Shown: positions 28,155-37,439, counted from the stretch's first letter. The stretch: DNA of 64,000 nt from Antedon mediterranea (GCF_964355755.1 NC_092672.1:16490501-16554500); one strand, 5' to 3'. The notes: a model not told the origin generated them from the sequence alone. Translations and numbers: made by a program.

Positions 28155-28168
28155 AGTTATTTCATTTT
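28155..28168 (+). repeat. Target-site duplication, left copy (14 bp)
   Basis: AGTTATTTCATTTT stands here and again at 32827-32840, flanking the nested plus-strand element. Fusing the host sequence at this repeat restores continuous ORF2 reading of the outer element, which independently confirms the duplication. Confidence 0.95.
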
Positions 28169-30789
28169 ACTTTCTTGGGTTAGAAAGATCCAAAAGTAAA
28201 AAGAAACACATAAAAAGTTTAATTACTAAAGATGGGAGCTTAGCAACGAGCCCAATTGATATTTTAAAGGAACAAATACAACATTTCGAAGGTTTATACG
28301 CAAAAAATGTCATAAACCCTGGAAAAATTAATAAATACCTTTGTAATTCTATTATAAACAAGCTTTCAGAAATAGAAAAAGAAAATTGTGAAGGTTACGT
28401 CACTATTGATGAGTGTAAAAAGGCCATTTCAATGATGGAAAAAAATAAAACACCTGGATCGGATGGTCTAAGTGTTGAATTTTATGTGTTCTTTTGGAAT
28501 AATATTAAACATTTAATTTGCGATGCGTTAAATGAAAGTTATAATTCTCAAGAATTATCCTTTTCGCAAAAACGAGGTGTAATCACCCTTTTGTTCAAGG
28601 ATGGAGAAAGAGAAAATTTGAATAATTGGCGTCCCATTACCCTCTTAAACACCGATTACAAAATTCTTGCACATGTATTAAGTAACAGACTTAAAATGGT
28701 TATTAAATCAATAGTAAGTTCAGACCAAAAAGGTTATATAAAAGGCCGTTTCGCTGGTGAAAACATTCGGTTAATAGAAGACCTGCTTTATTATACAGAG
28801 TGTAATGATATCGAAGGGGCAATAATTACCGTAGATTTTAAGAAGGCTTTTGACTCTATTAGTAGAGATTTTATGTTCAATGTTCTAGAAAAGTTTAACT
28901 TTGGAATGTTCTTTTGTAACTGGGTAAAAGTATTATACAATAACGTTGAATGTGTCACAGTTAACAATGGTTGGGTTTCAAACAATTTTAAAATGGAAAG
29001 AGGTATTAGACAAGGTTGTCCTCTATCTGCTCTGTTATTCATTTTAGTGGTTGAAGTAATGGCATCTAGAATAAGAAACAAAGATTACTATAAGGGTATT
29101 AAACTTCCAAATAATGAAAATAACATAGAAGCTAGAATAAGCCAATTAGCCGATGATACTGTTTTGTATGTTGGTAATGACAAAAGTATTAAGTCAGCAG
29201 TCAGTGTAATTGAACGTTTTTGTGAAGTATCTGGAATGACACTAAATAAAAAAAAAAACCAATGCTTTTTGGATTGGTAAATGGAAGAACAGAATAGATA
29301 GACCTTTAGAATTAAATTGGGTAAAACACCCGATCAAAATTTTAGGCATATATGTAGGGTATAATACAGAAGAATGTACCAGAAAAAACTGGGATGTTAA
29401 ATTAATAGAGCTAGAAAAGACTTTAAAACAATGGAATGCTAGAAATCTCTCAATTTTTGGTAGAATAATAATCCTGAAAAGTCTTGCACTATCTAAATTA
29501 ACATATGCTGCAAATATCACTGATGTTCCAAAATATGTATATACACAAGTTACAAATCTAATATATAATTTTATTTGGAACAATAAAAGGGAAAAGATAA
29601 AAAGAAAAACTCTAATTGGTGATGTTGAGATGGGAGGCATTAAAATGCCTGATTTTACTCTTCATGTTAATGCACTCATGTGTGGCTGGTTAAAAAGAAT
29701 TATGAATGATGATGGTGCTAAATGGAAAAATATTCCAATGTATTATATTAAAAAAATATGTGATGTTAATGTTTTACTTAATATGTCATGTTATAACATT
29801 ATTGATGTTAATTCTGATAAAATTCCACTGTTTTACAAAAATATGATAAAAGCCTACATAAATTATAACAGAATCTCTAAAAAAACACCTGAAACTTATA
29901 ACGATATAATGAATGAGCAACTGTGGGGAAAACACTACTTTAAACTAAAAAAAAAATCACTTTTCTACAAGCATTGGATTGACAGTGGCATTATCAGTAT
30001 TAAAGACATTGTTAATAAGAACACTTTTTTAACATCAAACGAAATACTGGTGAAACTAAAATGTAAAACAAACTGGTTAAATGAGTATTTGTGCGTTATT
30101 AAGGCAATACCAATTCAATGGAAACGTATTATTAAGGAGGTAGATATTTTCAATTGTGATGATAATGATGAATTAGTTGGTACCAAGTATGAGATTAATA
30201 CTACCAAACTAATATACTCATGGTTTGTGAAAGAATATTTCATTATTCCAATGTCACAACTAAAATGGGAAGAGTACTTCAATGATAACAACATTGATTG
30301 GAAACTTCTTGGTTACGGAAAGTATGTAAAATGAAAGATAAGAAACTAGCACAATTCAATTATAAGATGTTACATAGAATACTGCCTACCAACAAACGGC
30401 TGTATCAGTGGAAAGTTAAGGAAACCCAAACGTGTGACAAATGTGGAGAAATTGAAAATGAAAATCATTTGTTTTTTAGTTGTAGATTTATTCAGAAATA
30501 TTGGAGGAAAATGCTTAGTATCTTTGTAAGTCTAAATCACAATAATATATCATTTAAACAATTAATACTAGGAACGGGAGATAAGCTAATAGATTATATT
30601 TACACGTTTGCAGCATTTACTATTTATAGAATAAAAATGTTATCTGCACTAAATAAGCCAGTGGGTAAATCTTTATGGAATTCATTTAAAAGCAATATGT
30701 TATATAACATTGAATGTGAAACATATAACAATAAAGAAACAAGTATAGAAAAATGGGTAGCTTTAAGAAATAAGATTATGATAGTATAA
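28169..30789 (+). pseudogene. Tx1/L1-like ORF2 remnant (RT to C-terminal zinc knuckle), frameshifted
   Basis: The protein starts at the conserved YFLGLE-type segment N-terminal to the RT, its Tyr codon being completed by the last T of the target duplication. RT motifs follow in frame 1: TPGSDG, NWRPITLLNTDYKI, TVDFKKAFDS, GIRQGCPLSALLF and an LADD catalytic box (QLADDT, typical of this clade where F/L replaces Y). In the A11 run at 29248-29258 the frame shifts by one; the downstream thumb (LGIYVG, WNARNLSIFGR, IWNNKR, GGIKMPDF) is in frame 2 to the TGA at 30332-30334. A second shift at about 30310-30334 returns to frame 1 for the end (KLAQFNYKMLHRILPTN, then C-x2-C-x7-H-x4-C). The stop is TAA at 30787-30789. 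Domain order and motifs point to the Tx1/L1 group; the clade within it is not determined. Confidence 0.9.
29248..29258 (+). other. A11 homopolymer at frameshift in nested ORF2
   Basis: The RT frame ends 22 bp after this run of eleven A residues, while the next frame carries on with the expected thumb region starting TNAFWIGKW. One base gained or lost in the run explains the break. A sequencing error is possible at such a site. Confidence 0.8.
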
Positions 30790-30830
30790 TTTCTAATTTG
30801 ATTCGATTAACTGAAAAAGAATTACAGTGA

Positions 30831-30867
30831 CTAGATGGCACGCTCGCTTCGCTCGCGTACCATCTAG
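30831..30867 (+). repeat. Hairpin with CTAGATGG arms
   Basis: CTAGATGG (30831-30838) pairs perfectly with CCATCTAG (30860-30867). After one C/A mismatch, ACGC pairs with GCGT around a TCGCTTCGCTC loop. It lies 42 bp after the ORF2 stop. The GC-rich core contrasts with the AT-rich surroundings. Confidence 0.75.
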
Positions 30868-31939
30868 GGGTGCTCACAGATGGTTCTCGAATACAGTAGA
30901 ATAGAATAGAGACAACAAAACCAATACTGGATTCTATTAAGGACAATTAATTTATGTGGACTAAAGAAATTAGGGAGAAATGGAAATGTATGTACCGGGG
31001 AATTGGGCGGCACGTGGTGGTGGTGATGGAACCGCAGTAATAAAGTTGATTGTATTTATATATTATAAGAACCAAACTAAATAAATAGACCTAGACATTC
31101 TGCGAAATGGAAATCGGAAATTCAAGCTCCTATTCAGTGAAAAATTAAACTGTAGTCTACCTAAATATTTAGGGCAAATCATCGGTTGTGGTGGTTGAAA
31201 TTCCTGTAAACATTTGTGTGAACCAAACTGGGTCGAATTTCTGTCATGAGTACTGATTTGTTGGCCTGTGATTTATGACGCCTAAGGGATCTATCTAGAC
31301 TTATTTTTTCGAATAATGTACGTACCTGTCAGATACAATTGTCTTGTGTCGTATAATAAATAAGTACTGTAATAGTTACTGAAGTTACTATTACAATCTC
31401 GTCAATGAAAACACGAAAATGTATATGCACTTACTTATGAAAACGTATACAGTATTATACTCAGTTATTGAAACAGTAGGTTTAAACAAGTTTCGTTTGT
31501 CTGTAAAATGATGTAATCAAGCTGTTTACATGAGTCTTAATTTATAAGCACATCAATAATAAAATAGTTTATCTATCCTGTAATTGGCGAGATTATGGTC
31601 GCTGTTGAATGAAATAAAGCCAATCGGTATCATATTTGTACAGAAACGTTTTCGCGGCCGAAGGGTGTAACCTAAATTCGTTGTATTATCGTCAAGAACT
31701 AACTGTAACTAAACTTACATAGAAAGTAGGGTATCATAAATTTGGCCTTAGCACTCGGGGGAGTGGCTAAGATGAAGTCCGTGGAACTACTAAATATAAA
31801 TTGTAATGAACCTCGAGGGACATAAATAGGAATATTTCATGTTTCATTATCAATGTATAATAAATGGAAACTGTTTACCGATTCAAATAATATAAATTGG
31901 TTTTTAACATTTTCCGAACCTATTGCAAGTTTATTCTCA

Positions 31940-32015
31940 AAGGGCCCATATATTTACCTACCGTATGTGTTAAACCAAGGGCTCATAAATTTACCTACAG
32001 TACTTGTGTTAAACC
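31940..32015 (+). repeat. Tandem duplication, 37-39 bp units
   Basis: Two adjacent imperfect copies start AAGGGCCCATATATTTACC (31940) and AAGGGCTCATAAATTTACC (31977), and both end in GTGTTAAACC. They differ by a few substitutions and a short indel. A short open frame crosses them but shows no protein character. Confidence 0.8.
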
Positions 32016-32200
32016 AAACTCTGGCAGACTGAGAGATTGGGATGTTCCATTCATCGCAAATCAATACATTTGTATAATCGTATATTAAATCTATCAAAAT
32101 AGTATTTTTTAAAGAAAATCGTCTTCAACATTATGATGGTGTACTCTAGCTGTTCAACCGGTTTTCAGCTATTAAAAACAATTATCGTAGGAGGAGATAG

Positions 32201-32227
32201 AAAAATGCGAAGCCTCCTCGCATTTTT
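32201..32227 (+). repeat. Hairpin, 10-bp arms
   Basis: AAAAATGCGA (32201-32210) and TCGCATTTTT (32218-32227) are perfect reverse complements around a 7-nt AGCCTCC loop. It looks like a bacterial-type terminator by chance; here it is just a structured element in the 3' region. Confidence 0.75.
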
Positions 32228-32787
32228 TTGGCGGGTATTTTTCAAGATGGAAATCCATTAGACAGTGTATACCACGATCGGAAAACACCCCTATTTGGGG
32301 CAAATCGTTGAACCTAAATTCGTTTTAATCGTCAATAACTAATTATCTAACTCAATTTAATTAGTAAACAGGGTTACATCAGGCGGTTAAAATCAGTACC
32401 GAAAGTACGAACCAACTTTACATACCATCGAGTGAAAATTCTAGAAGTAAGGCGCGATTTACCGAATTTTGCCCTTACGTAAATTTATATATAGATACGG
32501 GTTACTGGTGGTACTGAGCTATTATTGTGTTTTTTTTTATCATGTATATAAATATATTGTATAATCCGGGTTGTAAAATGAAAACAAACAAATGAAAATG
32601 TGTGAACTATTTTAAAACGGGATAGATGATAATGATGATCCTGTCAAGTGTATAACAAAATATAAGAAAATTAATGAAAAAAGGAGTAATACAGAATTCA
32701 TATATGTAAAAATGTTACTTATGAACTGTAACGACATTTACAAGTTAAATAATACGATTTTATGTAATATGAGATAATATGAATGTG

Positions 32788-32793
32788 AATAAA
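32788..32793 (+). promoter_or_regulatory. Polyadenylation signal of nested element
   Basis: AATAAA lies 18 bp before the start of the A-rich tail (32811), the usual distance for cleavage and polyadenylation of element RNA. Confidence 0.7.
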
Positions 32794-32794
32794 A

Positions 32795-32826
32795 GTGGTG
32801 TTTGCGCCACAAAAGAGAAAAAAAAA
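32795..32826 (+). other. Terminal hairpin and A-rich tail of nested element
   Basis: GTGGTG and CGCCAC (32795-32810) can form a 6-bp stem with one G/T pair and a TTTG loop. A-rich sequence of 16 bp follows (32811-32826) and ends exactly at the right target-site duplication. The tail is A with two G interruptions. Confidence 0.75.
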
Positions 32827-32840
32827 AGTTATTTCATTTT
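32827..32840 (+). repeat. Target-site duplication, right copy (14 bp)
   Basis: AGTTATTTCATTTT, identical to 28155-28168. In minus-strand sense it is also ORF2 coding sequence (K-N-E-I-T) and its final codon ends at 32827. Confidence 0.95.
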
Positions 32841-34077
32841 TAAGTTCATCGATTTTATTATGCTGTAATCTTAATTTAAATGTTTCAGTATATGTTTCTG
32901 ACCAATTGAATTTAGTTTGTTTAGGATTAGGACAATTTTCAATATTTAATTTTTTTATTTTTATATTATCTTTAGTTAGTAGGCCTAATTGAAACGTAAT
33001 TGGCATATGATCAGATTCTATTCTATTTTCTACTTTCAAATCTGTTATGTACCTGAAGTTATCAGCTTTTGTCAATATATAATCGACTACGCTTTTGCCT
33101 TGTTGTCCTATGAAAGTGTAGCTTTTACTATACATTGGGTTAATTCTGCCATTAGCAATTCTTAAATTTGTTTCTTTACAAAAATTGAGAAGATCTATGC
33201 CATAATTATTCGTGACGTCATCTTCATTAATTCTAATTTTTACATTATCTTCATCATCTTCAATATATAATTCATTATCCCAATCTATTGGGTATACATC
33301 GTTGTTGATATAATCCAATAAATCTCCTGTTCTACCATTGAAGTCTCCAACAATGAATATTTGATTTTTATTATTATATTTATATTTATATAAATATTCA
33401 GCGTATTCGTTTGTAAGTATTTCATATAAATTGTTATTATTAGCATATGGGGAGTTTTGTGGTGGTCTGTAAACTACAGCCATTATTATAGAATCGTTCT
33501 CCGTTTTGATTCGTAACCACATAATATACTTAGATAAGCTAGGTAATTCTTTAACTTTGATATTAGTTTTATAATATATCATAATTCCACCTGTATTTCT
33601 ACCACGGTGTTGTAACTTTTCTTGCATTTTACTTATACAATTATATCCCTTAATGTCATCACTATAAGTTGTCCAAGTTTCAATCAAACATATTACATCG
33701 AAATCACAAATAAATTTTATAAATTCACAATCACTAAAATTACTTTTTAAACCATTTATATTCCACACAATAGTCTTTAAAGAGGTGGACGTGTAAATAC
33801 TTTTACTTATATTTTTATTTGTAACATTGGTATATATATTGTTATTATTTACGTTTTTATTCCTATTATTAACGTCGGCGTTTATGTTATCGTTATCTAT
33901 ACCATTTGTTTGACCATTATTAGTTGTATTGTCAATATTTTCTTTTTCCTGATTTTCGTTATTATTCTCACCTTTATTATTATTATTATTGTCATTTACG
34001 TCATTATCAACAATTGTACCAATACTATTGTTACATTTGTTGTTTATTTGATATGTGTTTGGGCAATGGCCGGACCC
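32827..34077 (-). pseudogene. ORF2 N-terminal segment: Asn-rich linker and AP-type endonuclease
   Basis: This is the upstream part of the outer element's ORF2, open without a break from the codon after the ORF1 UAG to the nested insertion site. The first 100 or so residues are a low-complexity Asn/Asp/Lys-rich linker with a GHCPN start. Then comes an exonuclease-endonuclease-phosphatase fold endonuclease. Numbered from the GTG at 33768: WNINGLK (2-8), LIETW with E30, VVYRPP (98-103), VGDFNG with D142 and N144, VVDYI with D229, and SDH at 252-254. All catalytic residues are present. The enzyme would nick the target strand to prime reverse transcription. There is no ATG codon in frame between the UAG and the endonuclease; the first in-frame ATG is at M48, inside the domain. 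Confidence 0.9.
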
Positions 34078-34080
34078 CTA
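34078..34080 (-). other. In-frame UAG separating ORF1 from ORF2
   Basis: CTA on the + strand is TAG in element sense, with context AAA CCT AGA TAG GGG TCC GGC. ORF1 ends here and ORF2 continues in the same frame. A G directly follows the stop, as in several known readthrough sites. I see no strong pseudoknot by eye. Confidence 0.9.
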
Positions 34081-35058
34081 TCTAGGTTTATATCTACTAT
34101 ACTTAACTACTTTATCATTATCTATATCATATGTAAAAGTTTCGTCATCAATAATGAGTTTATCGTATCTTATTTTGAACGGTTTTCCGCTTTTAATAGC
34201 TTCATCTATTTTTGGTTGTAAATTTTTTCTGATCTTACGAACTCTTGCTGTGTAATCTTCGCTGATAGTAATTTGTTTCCTTCTTTCACCCCGGTCTTCA
34301 TTTTTGTTCATTTTTCGACGTTGTGTTCTACTTGCTTTTAGAACATTTTCTTTAGTTTTGTAATCTTTGAATTTCACAATGATCGGTCTCGGTTTAAATC
34401 TTGCGTTGAGCCTATGTGCCCTCTCAATCTCAATATTCTCCCCACCAATACCGAGATCATTTGTAAAGTGTTCTTTTACTTTCTTCTCACTCTGGTCCCA
34501 ATTCTCATGTTCGCTATCTATTACTCCATATACTATCAGGTTGTTACGTCTGCTTTGACCTTCAATTTTGTCTATATGTTTGATTAATTGTAAGTTCATT
34601 GTTTTAAGTTGTTGATTTTCTTCTTCTATTATTGTCATTCTTTCGTTTAGTGAGTCCATGTTGCTATTTAGTGTATCAATTTTTTCTTTTACGCTTTTAA
34701 CATCTCCTGAAATGTCATCCATTTTCTTATTCAATTTCGTGTTCATTGTTTGTAGTTGTATTAATATATTTTGTATTGGAAGTTCATTTCCTCCCGTATT
34801 CAGCGCAACTTGTGTTGTTGCGTCTTCCGTTGTGGGTTTACCAGTAAGTTCATCCAATGTAGCTTGTCTAGTGTAAACTTGACCTGGATTGCTTTCGATA
34901 TCGCCGGCCAAAAAAAGTAACAAGCATAACGCAGATAGTCGTAGTGTAGTTCTAATGACTGCACCTAAAGAACCATGACATTTTATGCGCTTTTGTTTAT
35001 TTCGTTTTCTTCTCCAATATAGTCCTATTCTTAACCGGTAATTATCAATGTCAATCAT
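34078..35058 (-). CDS. ORF1 protein of the CR1/L2-like element, with N-terminal 2A-like motif
   Basis: A 326-residue nucleic-acid-binding ORF1 protein, expected to coat element RNA. From the N-terminus: a basic stretch (RRKRNKQKR, 16-24), a hydrophobic run (LSALCLLLFLA, 41-51), a 2A-like motif GDIESNPG followed by Gln (52-60), a coiled coil (about 95-167, a leucine/isoleucine heptad pattern), then an RNA-recognition-like domain starting RRNNLIVYGV (170-179), as in L1/L2-type ORF1 proteins, and a basic C-terminus (RRKQITISEDY onwards). N-terminal 2A motifs next to hydrophobic segments are established for CR1/L2 elements of sea urchins and other invertebrates, where they work as ribosome-skipping or signal sequences. 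Here the final Pro is replaced by Gln. The ATG at 35058 follows an in-frame TAA at 35095-35097. Confidence 0.88.
   Translation of the reverse strand: MIDIDNYRLRIGLYWRRKRNKQKRIKCHGSLGAVIRTTLRLSALCLLLFLAGDIESNPGQVYTRQATLDELTGKPTTEDATTQVALNTGGNELPIQNILIQLQTMNTKLNKKMDDISGDVKSVKEKIDTLNSNMDSLNERMTIIEEENQQLKTMNLQLIKHIDKIEGQSRRNNLIVYGVIDSEHENWDQSEKKVKEHFTNDLGIGGENIEIERAHRLNARFKPRPIIVKFKDYKTKENVLKASRTQRRKMNKNEDRGERRKQITISEDYTARVRKIRKNLQPKIDEAIKSGKPFKIRYDKLIIDDETFTYDIDNDKVVKYSRYKPR
34879..34908 (-). other. 2A-like (ribosome-skipping) motif with P-to-Q change
   Basis: Codons 51-60 of ORF1 read A-G-D-I-E-S-N-P-G-Q. The family consensus is D-x-E-x-N-P-G-P, skipping occurring between the last G and P. The last codon is CAA; one base change separates it from CCA (Pro). 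The upstream hydrophobic run is that of the signal-like 2A class. Confidence 0.85.
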
Positions 35059-35700
35059 ATTGATGTAGGAGTTTAAGTGTGAATAGACGTGTAGTTATGT
35101 AAGCCAGTGCGTGCTATGTTGAGGTATTGTAGAACCGGAAGCAACTGGTTTCGGTAATGTGACGTGGCGTTTTTCGATCAAGTCCGGTTATGTGACTTGA
35201 AAATTCCGTTGAATTTTTATACTGAAGTTATAGATTAAGTTAATGTAACGAAAATTTATAAAGTGAAATTGATATAACTTGTGGTATTTACTATTGAGTT
35301 ATTATAATAAACCAAACAAAAGCAACTTATCTTGGATTGACAGGCCTATGTCGTGGGCCTGCCGCTTAACAGCTGCTCTGGAATGTCGCCATGAGTTATG
35401 TTAATCCAACAAGTAAAATATCAGTTACAATCGGTGTTTAAAAATCCCGCCGCTTAATTGCGGCTTACACAGGTAGTTTACAGTAGCCGTATATAACGTT
35501 AAATGTAGTTTTCGATGAGAAGGCTGTATAAAAAACGGTTGTCGTAGGCCTAGTATATTGATACTAGTGTACAGCGTCTACTGTACTACAGTAGACAAAC
35601 GCCTTTTCGCTGGGCTGGCGTGTCGAACAAACAATTTAAACATACTGGGCTAGAGAGCATCGGAGAAACACGTTTACACTCGACCGCACCTTAACAATTA
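35059..35700 (-). promoter_or_regulatory. 5' untranslated region / internal promoter region of CR1/L2-like element
   Basis: 642 bp lies between the satellite and the ORF1 start with no credible ORF. By position it is the 5' leader, where non-LTR elements usually carry their internal promoter; I recognise no specific promoter box. It contains a 21-bp near-perfect palindrome (35576-35596) and a smaller AGTAT/ATACT inverted pair just before it. Confidence 0.6.
35576..35596. repeat. Palindrome, 10-bp arms
   Basis: GTCTACTGTA (35576-35585) and TACAGTAGAC (35587-35596) are exact reverse complements around a single C. It lies about 105 bp inside the element's 5' boundary, so it could be a protein-binding dyad or an RNA hairpin in the leader. 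Confidence 0.7.
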
Positions 35701-36229
35701 ATCAGCGAGAGAGAGATAGATCAGAGAGAGAGAGAGAGAGAGAGAGATAGATCAGAGAGAGAGAGATAGATCAGCGAGAGAGAGATAGATCAGCGAGAGA
35801 GAGATAGATCAGTGAGAGAGAGATAGATCAGCGAGAGAGAGATAGGTCAGCGAGAGAGAGATAGATCAGCGAGAGAGAGATAGATCAGCAAGAGAGAGAT
35901 AGATCAGCGAGAGAAAGATAGATCAGCGAGAGAGATAGATCAGCGAGAGAGCGATAGATCAGCGAGAGAGAGAGATAGATCAGCGAGAGAGAGATAGATC
36001 AGCGAGAGAGAGATAGATCAGCGAGAGAGATAGATCAGCGAGAGAGATAGATCAGCGAGAGAGATAGATCAGCGAGAGAGAGAGATAGATCAGCGAGAGA
36101 GAGATAGATCAGCGAGAGAGAGATAGATCAGCGAGAGAGAGAGAGATAGATCAGCGAGAGAGATAGATCAGCGAGAGAGAAATAGATCAGCGAGAGAGAG
36201 ATAGATCAGCGAGAGAGAGAGAGATAGAT

Positions 36230-37390
36230 CAGCGAGAGAGAGATAGTTCAGCGAGAGAGAGATAGATCAGCGAGAGAGAGGTAGATCAGCGAGAGAGAGA
36301 TAGATCAGCGAGAGAGAGAGATAGATCAGCGAGAGAGAAAGATAGATCAGCCAGAGAGAGATAGATCAGCCAGAGAGAGATAGATCAGCCAGAGAGAGAT
36401 AGATCAGCGAGAGAGAGATAGATCAGCCAGAGAGAGATAGATCAGCGAGAGAGAGATAGGTAAGCAAGAGAGAGATAGATCAGCGAGAGAGAGATAGATC
36501 AGTCAGAGAGTGATAGATCAGCGAGAGAGAGAGAGAGAGATAGATAGATCAGCGAGAGAGAGAGATAGATCAGCGAGAGAGAGATAGGTAGATCAGCGAG
36601 AGAGAGAGATAGATAGATCAGCGAGAGAGAGAGATAGATCAGTGAGAGAGAGAGATAGATAGATCAGCGAGAGAGATAGATAGATAGATCAGCGAGAGAG
36701 AGATAGATAGATCAGCGAGAGAGAGAGAGAGATAGATCAGCGAGAGAGAGAGAGATAGATCAGCGAGAGAGAGATAAATAGATCAGCGAGAGAGAGAGAG
36801 ATAGATCAGCGAGAGAGAGATAGTTCAGCGAGAGAGAGATAGATCAGCGAGAGAGAGGTAGATCAGCGAGAGAGAGATAGATCAGCGAGAGAGAGAGATA
36901 GATCAGCGAGAGAGAGAGATAGATCAGCCAGAGAGAGATAGATCAGCCAGAGAGAGATAGATCAGCCAGAGAGAGATAGATCAGCGAGAGAGAGATAGAT
37001 CAGCCAGAGAGAGATAGATCAGCGAGAGAGAGATAGGTAAGCAAGATAGAGATAGATCAGCGAGAGAGAGATAGATCAGTCAGAGAGTGATAGATCAGCG
37101 AGAGAGAGAGAGAGAGATAGATAGATCAGCGAGAGAGAGAGATAGATCAGCGAGAGAGAGATAGATAGATAGATCAGCGAGAGAGAGATAGGTAGATCAG
37201 CGAGAGAGAGAGATAGATAGATCAGCGAGAGAGAGAGATAGATCAGTGAGAGAGAGAGATAGATAGATCAGCGAGAGAGATAGATAGATAGATCAGCGAG
37301 AGAGAGATAGATAGATCAGCGAGAGAGAGAGAGAGAGATAGATCAGCGAGAGAGAGAGAGATAGATCAGCGAGAGAGAGATAAATAGATC
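36230..37390 (+). repeat. ~0.58 kb tandem satellite duplication
   Basis: Two successive blocks share GATAGTTCAG (about 36244 and 36830), a run of TCAGCCAGAG monomers, AGATAGGTAAGC, GTCAGAGAGTGATAG and GATAGGTAGATC in the same order. The second copy has AAGATAGAG where the first has AAGAGAGAG. Limits are approximate. Confidence 0.75.
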
Positions 37391-37439
37391 AGCGAGAGAG
37401 AGAGAGAGAGAGAGATAGATAGATCAGCGAGAGAGAGAT

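Larger units (their letters stand above)
28169..32826 (+). mobile_element. Nested Tx1/L1-like non-LTR retrotransposon, 5'-truncated
   Basis: A 4,658-bp plus-strand insertion into ORF2 of the outer element, bounded by a perfect 14-bp target-site duplication. It has the standard form of target-primed reverse transcription: 5' truncation inside ORF2 (no ORF1 or endonuclease left), RT and C-terminal zinc knuckle, a long 3' noncoding region, an AATAAA signal and an A-rich tail. The bottom-strand nick implied by the left boundary is AACT/AACT, a T/A step as L1-type endonucleases often use. At least two frameshifts make it a dead copy. It must be younger than the outer element. Confidence 0.93.
30790..32826 (+). 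other. Long 3' noncoding region of nested Tx1/L1-like element
   Basis: About 2.0 kb after the ORF2 stop has no credible coding sequence. It holds a strong hairpin (30831-30867), a 37-39 bp tandem duplication (31940-32015), a diverged direct repeat starting AACCTAAATTCGT (31669 and 32311), a 10-bp-arm hairpin (32201-32227), AATAAA (32788-32793), a terminal hairpin (32795-32810) and the A-rich tail. Since the target duplication lies beyond all of it, it arrived with the element; an older insertion carried inside the source copy cannot be excluded. Confidence 0.75.
25619..35700 (-). mobile_element. CR1/L2-like non-LTR retrotransposon, near full length
   Basis: All of island 1 except the nested insertion belongs to one element read right to left: 5' leader (35700-35059), ORF1 with a 2A-like motif, ORF2 with apurinic-type endonuclease, reverse transcriptase and C-terminal zinc motif, then a short 3' tail with a terminal hairpin at 25622-25641. 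Without the nested 4.66 kb and one target-site copy it is about 5.4 kb, a normal size for a complete CR1/L2-group element. Both ends join the satellite directly. The repeat makes any target-site duplication unreadable; both flanks share only ATC. Two in-frame stops and the nested insertion make this copy non-autonomous. CR1/L2 assignment rests on domain style and the 2A-like N-terminus; the exact clade is uncertain. Confidence 0.85.

Noticed and set aside
28021-28168. N-terminal extension of the nested RT protein upstream of the insertion point
   Set aside because: This stretch is outer-element DNA on the opposite strand; the open frame is accidental and the element starts at 28169.
31897-32088. 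Small plus-strand gene of 63 codons
   Set aside because: It runs through a tandem duplication in the 3' region of the nested element and has no protein-like motif.
32201-32227. Bacterial rho-independent terminator
   Set aside because: Hairpin followed by T-run looks right, but the context is an animal retroelement with no bacterial genes.
33910-34255. Plus-strand hydrophobic membrane-protein-like ORFs
   Set aside because: They are antisense to the Asn-rich linker and ORF1 of the minus-strand element; complement of Asn and Lys codons gives Ile/Phe/Leu-rich sequence.
25619-35700. A host gene with introns
   Set aside because: All protein-like segments have retroelement motifs, and the apparent intron (28169-32826) is a retroelement bounded by a target-site duplication.
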